Under the pieces are notes generated by a model, which saw only the letters and a program-made list of their open reading frames with translations, did not search any database and had not been told where the DNA came from. Of a stretch of 64,000 nucleotides of DNA, positions 60,155 to 64,000 are shown one piece after another. The translations under genes and the position numbers were made by a program. Source of the stretch: Podospora pseudoanserina (Eukaryota; Ascomycota; Sordariomycetes; Sordariales; Podosporaceae); contig NC_085920.1 of assembly GCF_035222485.1 (NCBI RefSeq), positions 1,984,001-2,048,000 of the forward strand, written 5' to 3'. The number at the start of each line of letters is the position of its first letter. Positions within the stretch are counted from its first letter, which is position 1.

Positions 60155-61826
60155 ATGATTAGCATGAGTGACGACAGAGAGAAAGACTCCATCAGCGAGG
60201 CTCAGCGAAGCCACGACGAAGGAATGGAGTTTCCAGAAGATCCAGACGCCCATCTCACGGCGGCCGAGAAGGCCGAAGTGGTAAGAATTGACTTGAGTCA
60301 TGTATTTTCCAGTCAATTTAGCGCTAACAACCATCATACAGGACCGCAAGTTACTCTGGAAGCTAGATAAGAAACTGATGCCCTGGGTAACTCCATTGTC
60401 ACTCCTTCACTCGGCCTTGAACAAGACTAACCGCAATTTCAGCTTTGTTTCCTTTACCTCCTCGCCTTTCTCGACAGAACGAACATTGGCAATGCCAAAA
60501 TCGCCGGTCTCTCTGAAGACCTCGGCCTCACCGTCTCGTCTTACAATGCCACCCTCACCATCTTTTTTGTGTCGTACGCCGTCTTTGAACCCATCACCAA
60601 TATCATGCTAAAACGATACCGGCCCTCGGTCTTCATCCCCATCATCATGTGAGTCCCGGTCAAATCTACTTCTTTGTACCACTCTGACAATCAATATCAG
60701 GGTGCTCTGGGGCGCAAGCATGCTAGGAATGGGCTTCGTCAAAAACTGGTCCGGCCTCATGTGCGCCCGCTGGTTCCTCGGCCTCACTGAAGCGGGCCTC
60801 TTCCCTGGCGTGAATTACTACCTCTCGTGCTGGTACAAGCGTTCTGAATTTGGCCTACGCGCTGCCGTCTTCTTCTCGGCAGCTGCCTTGTCCGGCTCGT
60901 TCGGTGGTTTACTCGCTGCTGCCATCGAAAATATGCACGGCATCGCTGGCCTCCCAGGCTGGGCCTGGATTTTTATTCTGGAGGGCCTCCTTACCATCAT
61001 CGTCGGTATCATGTCCTTCTGGCTAGTCTACGACTTTCCCACCGAAGCCAAGTTCTTGTCTGAAGTCGACAGAGCGAGAGTTGTCAGGAGGCTAAAGTTT
61101 GACAAGCAAAGCTCGGCGGAGAATGAAAAGTACACCAACAGTGCGCTGTGGGAGAGTCTGAAGGATTGGAAGATGTGGCTCGGGATGGTGATTTACATGG
61201 GGTGTGACATGCCGCTTTACGCGTTTTCTCTGTTCCTGCCGACGATTATCAGCGATATGGGTTGGAACACGTCTGTCATTCGAGCGCAGCTTATGAGCGT
61301 GCCCCCGTATGCAGCAGCTGCTATCCTGACGGTTGTTATCGGTTTCATCGCCGACAGGACAAGACAGAGAGGCCTCTGCAACATTCTGGTCTCAGTCTTG
61401 GGGGTGGCGGGGTTCGCAATGTTACTGGCGAGCGAGGATGCAGCGGTCAAGTATGTCGGCACGTTTCTCGGAGCGTTGGGGATCTACCCTTGCATATCGA
61501 ACACTATCTCGTGGATGGCAAACAACACCGAGGGGGTTTACAAGAGGGGGGTGGTGATGGGGTTTGTGATTGGGTGGGGAAATCTGAACGGGGTGGTGAG
61601 CAGTAATATCTTCTTCAACGGGCCGAGATTTGTGGAGGGACACGCGGTGATTATTGCGTACATGGCGGTCTTCCTTTTTGGGGGGTCGGTGTTGATGACG
61701 GTGCTGTTGAGGAGGGAGAATGCGAAACGGTTGAGGGGGGAGAGGGATTACCTGGTGGAGGGGATGAGCGAGAAGGAGATGGAGAGATTAGGAGACAGGA
61801 GGCCGGATTTTATTTATACGGTTTGA
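60155..61826 (+). CDS. MFS transporter, Dal5/allantoate permease (ACS) family
   Basis: A plasma-membrane proton-coupled anion symporter of the ACS family, whose members carry allantoate, vitamins, dipeptides and similar organic acids. The protein is 500 aa from exons 60155..60280, 60342..60386 (45 nt), 60443..60648 and 60701..61826. A cytosolic acidic head (EAQRSHDEGMEF) is followed by KLLWKLDKKLMPWLCFLYLL and the family signature FLDRTNIGNAKIAGL. Then come SYAVFEPITNIMLKR, ARWFLGLTEAGLFPGVNYYL, RAAVFFSAAALSGSFGGLLA, GWAWIFILEGLLTIIVGIMS and six more helices after a central loop (about residues 225-255). The ATG at 60164 (MSDDREKDS) is an equally good start, three codons in. The substrate cannot be read from sequence. 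Confidence 0.95.
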
Positions 61827-64000
61827 GGAGGTTGAATGAAGGGAGGGAGAGGGAGAGGTGGAAGACGATGAAGATACCATTTTGCTGTTTTTTTTTTTTT
61901 TTTTTGGTTGCTGGTAGGCATTGCCTGTTGTGTCTTGAGGCTTCAACACCTTTCACCGCACATTCGAAATATTTTGGGCCTTTTTATCTGGTATTATTTC
62001 TCCGCGGCAGTAAAAAAAATGGAGTGGTTCTTTTTTTGTTCGCTCTGTCTTTTTATTTTATTTTACAGTTTTATACATGAGCAATCATGACACAACCACC
62101 ATCTATCTTTATGGACTCCCCTCTCTCTCTGCACATGTGAAGTCAAGTCTGCTTGACTGACGCTACGCAGATTGCAGTCACAGGTCACAGTCACACGGTC
62201 CACAGTTGTGAGCTGAGAGGGTCTGGTGGTCCTGTATCCAGACGGGGAAAATTGGAGGCATCACATGTGGATGTGAATCCCTCAGTTTGGAGAGGGACGG
62301 TAACGTCGGAAAGCACGACATGTGGTTTTCCCACTGGCTAGTTGTACAGAGGGCATGTGTAGGACAGGTTGGGAGAAAGAGGTTTCGGTTCGGGAAGAAC
62401 TCAGGTACTCAGGTTGGCCGAGAGAGTGACGGTAGGAAACATGACGGGAGAATAGGTGCACATGTTAGCTGCACCCAAGGTGATTGCTTGGTTGCGGTAT
62501 GGCTTTGGTGGTGTAAATTCTGGGAGGTGTTGTAAACTTCTCTTCACTCAAGAAGAAGAAAGTCGCATTGGTCCTCAGGGAATGTATGGTTTGATGGGAT
62601 ACAACCTACCCAGCATCCAGGTGTGGGTTTGTTCAGTGTGCGGAGGATTACTCCTGACGGGAGACCATCAGATTTGAGGGGTAACAGCTTGCCATGGCTA
62701 GTAGTACAGTCTTGAGATTACTACTGCCCAACCTGAGGAGACAGCTTGCTTAGCCCGTTTTGTAAATAAAGAGGCTCGCGGCCCGGTCGAAAGGAGACAG
62801 CCTGTGAATGACGTCTGCCAAAACAAGGTGAGCTGCTTTCTGTTGTGCCAGTCCTCCGCATACGGCGGCACCTACAACTGCATCGGCTCCTCCGTCGGTC
62901 TTATGCGTGCGCATGCCAGAAGAGTGGTGTTTGTTCAATGTCTCTTTCTGATATCGTACGGCCGTCGTTGCCGTCGGTTTGGGCCGTTGTTGGACCTGGC
63001 GGTCGGCGGGAAAAGGGGTAGGGAAGAAAATGCCGAGCTTGCCGACGGCATGGAATAGGTACCTGGTAGGAAAACGGTAGCGCCAAGCCAAGAGCTGAAC
63101 TTTCAACCTGTCCGTCGATCGAACACGCGTGGTGTCTCGGGGTTTGCAGCCAAGGTGAATACGTCAAAAAGGCGCAGCTGCGGTTCTCGCCATCGAGACG
63201 CAGTCGAACGGGTACCCATGGTAGGTAGCTACACGGACAGTAAGAGTTGCATTTGCTGTTCAGGCTGGCTGCCCGACTGCCAGGAAGCAAGGATGGTGGC
63301 GGTCGTTTCAGGGGTAATTGTAACGTCTCTGACCTTTTTGACTAAGATCAAAGACCACAAAGCTCGAGCGCCGGGCACAGCAGCGACATTGTGCGTTGAC
63401 AAGCGGGCGCGGTAACACTGGACTTGCTGGGAAGACGGGCAGGAGGGCGATTCAGCGGAGTCTGTTGACGCTCTGTGGCAGAGCGCGGACATGGGGCTGC
63501 CATGATGGTTTGTGTTGCTGGTTCAGAGGCAGGTCTTGGGTGCTGCTCAATCGTGTCTGGCGAGGTTGCAGTTTGGTGTGCCCTGCTGTGTGCTGTGTTA
63601 CCGTGGCCATCCCACGATGTCCCTTGGCCTTGGTTGCCCGGACTGGCGCCTTTCGGCGGTCCTCTTCTGAGGGGCACAAATGTCCAGGACGTCTCTGTAT
63701 GGCGAGTATATGTCTCAACATCCAGTGACGTTTGTGTCACCGCGCAAGAAGTCGCAAAAATAAAATAAAAAATCATGAAAAGGAAACAAAGACGGAATAC
63801 GGGCTGCGTGCCAAGGGAGGCCCAGTTTGAAATATGTCGGCCTTTGATTGTGTTTGATGCCCGATCAGTGCTTGCCTTTCGAGGCCCCCACGTTTGAAGT
63901 GTATTGCTCTCTGCAAGGCTCACTTCGGATGAGGCACCGTTGACACGCGTTGTCCGCAGGAAGTTGTTGTCAAGGCTGGCCGGGTTTGAGATTTTCTGCT
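61827..64000. other. Right-edge intergenic region
   Basis: A poly-T tract (61888..61905) lies in the 3' flank of the transporter. No gene is supported out to the window edge; a minus-strand frame of about 190 codons (63923..63348) has no ATG start and a composition like random GC-rich sequence. A gene may start beyond the edge. Confidence 0.45.

Noticed and set aside
63348-63923. 191-codon minus-strand frame near the right edge
   Set aside because: Begins with GTG rather than ATG and has no recognisable block apart from one short hydrophobic run.
1-64000. Transposons, LTR elements or RIP-type AT-rich islands
   Set aside because: No reverse transcriptase, transposase, integrase or capsid-like frame and no long direct repeats were seen; composition is even.

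Overview
This window is a stretch of nuclear DNA from a filamentous ascomycete, most likely a sordariomycete (Sordariales-like). The evidence is many short introns (mostly 50-80 nt, GT..AG, often with a CTAAC or CTGAC branch site), roughly 50-55% GC by eye, compact genes separated by CT-rich leaders, and a gene repertoire (DUF1996 secreted protein, CXXC-tailed tyrosinase, Git3/GPR-1-type receptor, FMO-DUF6314 fusion, HAK potassium transporter) that is typical of that group. The species cannot be fixed from sequence alone. I found no transposase, reverse transcriptase, LTR or AT-rich decayed block, so this is ordinary euchromatin.

Layout. 0-11 kb: the 5' part of a homocysteine S-methyltransferase (minus, runs off the left edge), a secreted DUF1996 protein (minus), a large hydantoinase/oxoprolinase-DUF917 fusion (plus) and a vacuolar Ca2+/H+ exchanger (plus). 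11-16 kb: a small protein with a cysteine-cluster tail (minus), a 219-aa basic/serine-rich protein (plus) and the ribosome assembly WD protein Rsa4/Notchless (plus). 16-20.6 kb has no gene I can support. 20.6-31 kb: a Tsl1/Tps3-type trehalose synthase regulatory subunit, a doubtful two-exon ORF, a branched-chain aminotransferase and a HAK potassium transporter (all plus). 31-37 kb: an acetoacetate-decarboxylase-like protein (minus), divergent from meiotic MSH4 (plus). 38-45 kb: tyrosinase (plus) convergent with BUD23 (minus), then SVP26 (plus) convergent with an acidic unknown protein (minus). 46.8 kb: a tRNA-Thr(AGT) gene. 48-50.5 kb: a cAMP-receptor-like GPCR (minus). 54-56 kb: FMO-DUF6314 (minus). 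60-62 kb: a Dal5-family MFS transporter (plus). The rest is intergenic.

The genes do not form an operon-like or biosynthetic cluster. They are mostly housekeeping and membrane functions (ribosome maturation by Rsa4 and Bud23, meiosis by MSH4, Ca2+/K+ homeostasis, trehalose control, nutrient sensing) mixed with a few orphan enzymes. I see no strong candidate for a wholly new multi-gene system. The points most worth a second look are: a long near-perfect inverted repeat at 56.66-56.82 kb, which could be a foldback element or a small-RNA hairpin; the two-domain orphan enzymes (hydantoinase-DUF917 and FMO-DUF6314); the decarboxylase-like protein with its Schiff-base lysine kept; two PKA-like sites in a tandem repeat in the GPCR tail; and 21-bp tandem repeats in both the leader and the 3' end of MSH4.

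Gene models below were spliced by hand from reading frame and splice-site signals. Total lengths were checked for divisibility by three, but no transcript evidence was available.
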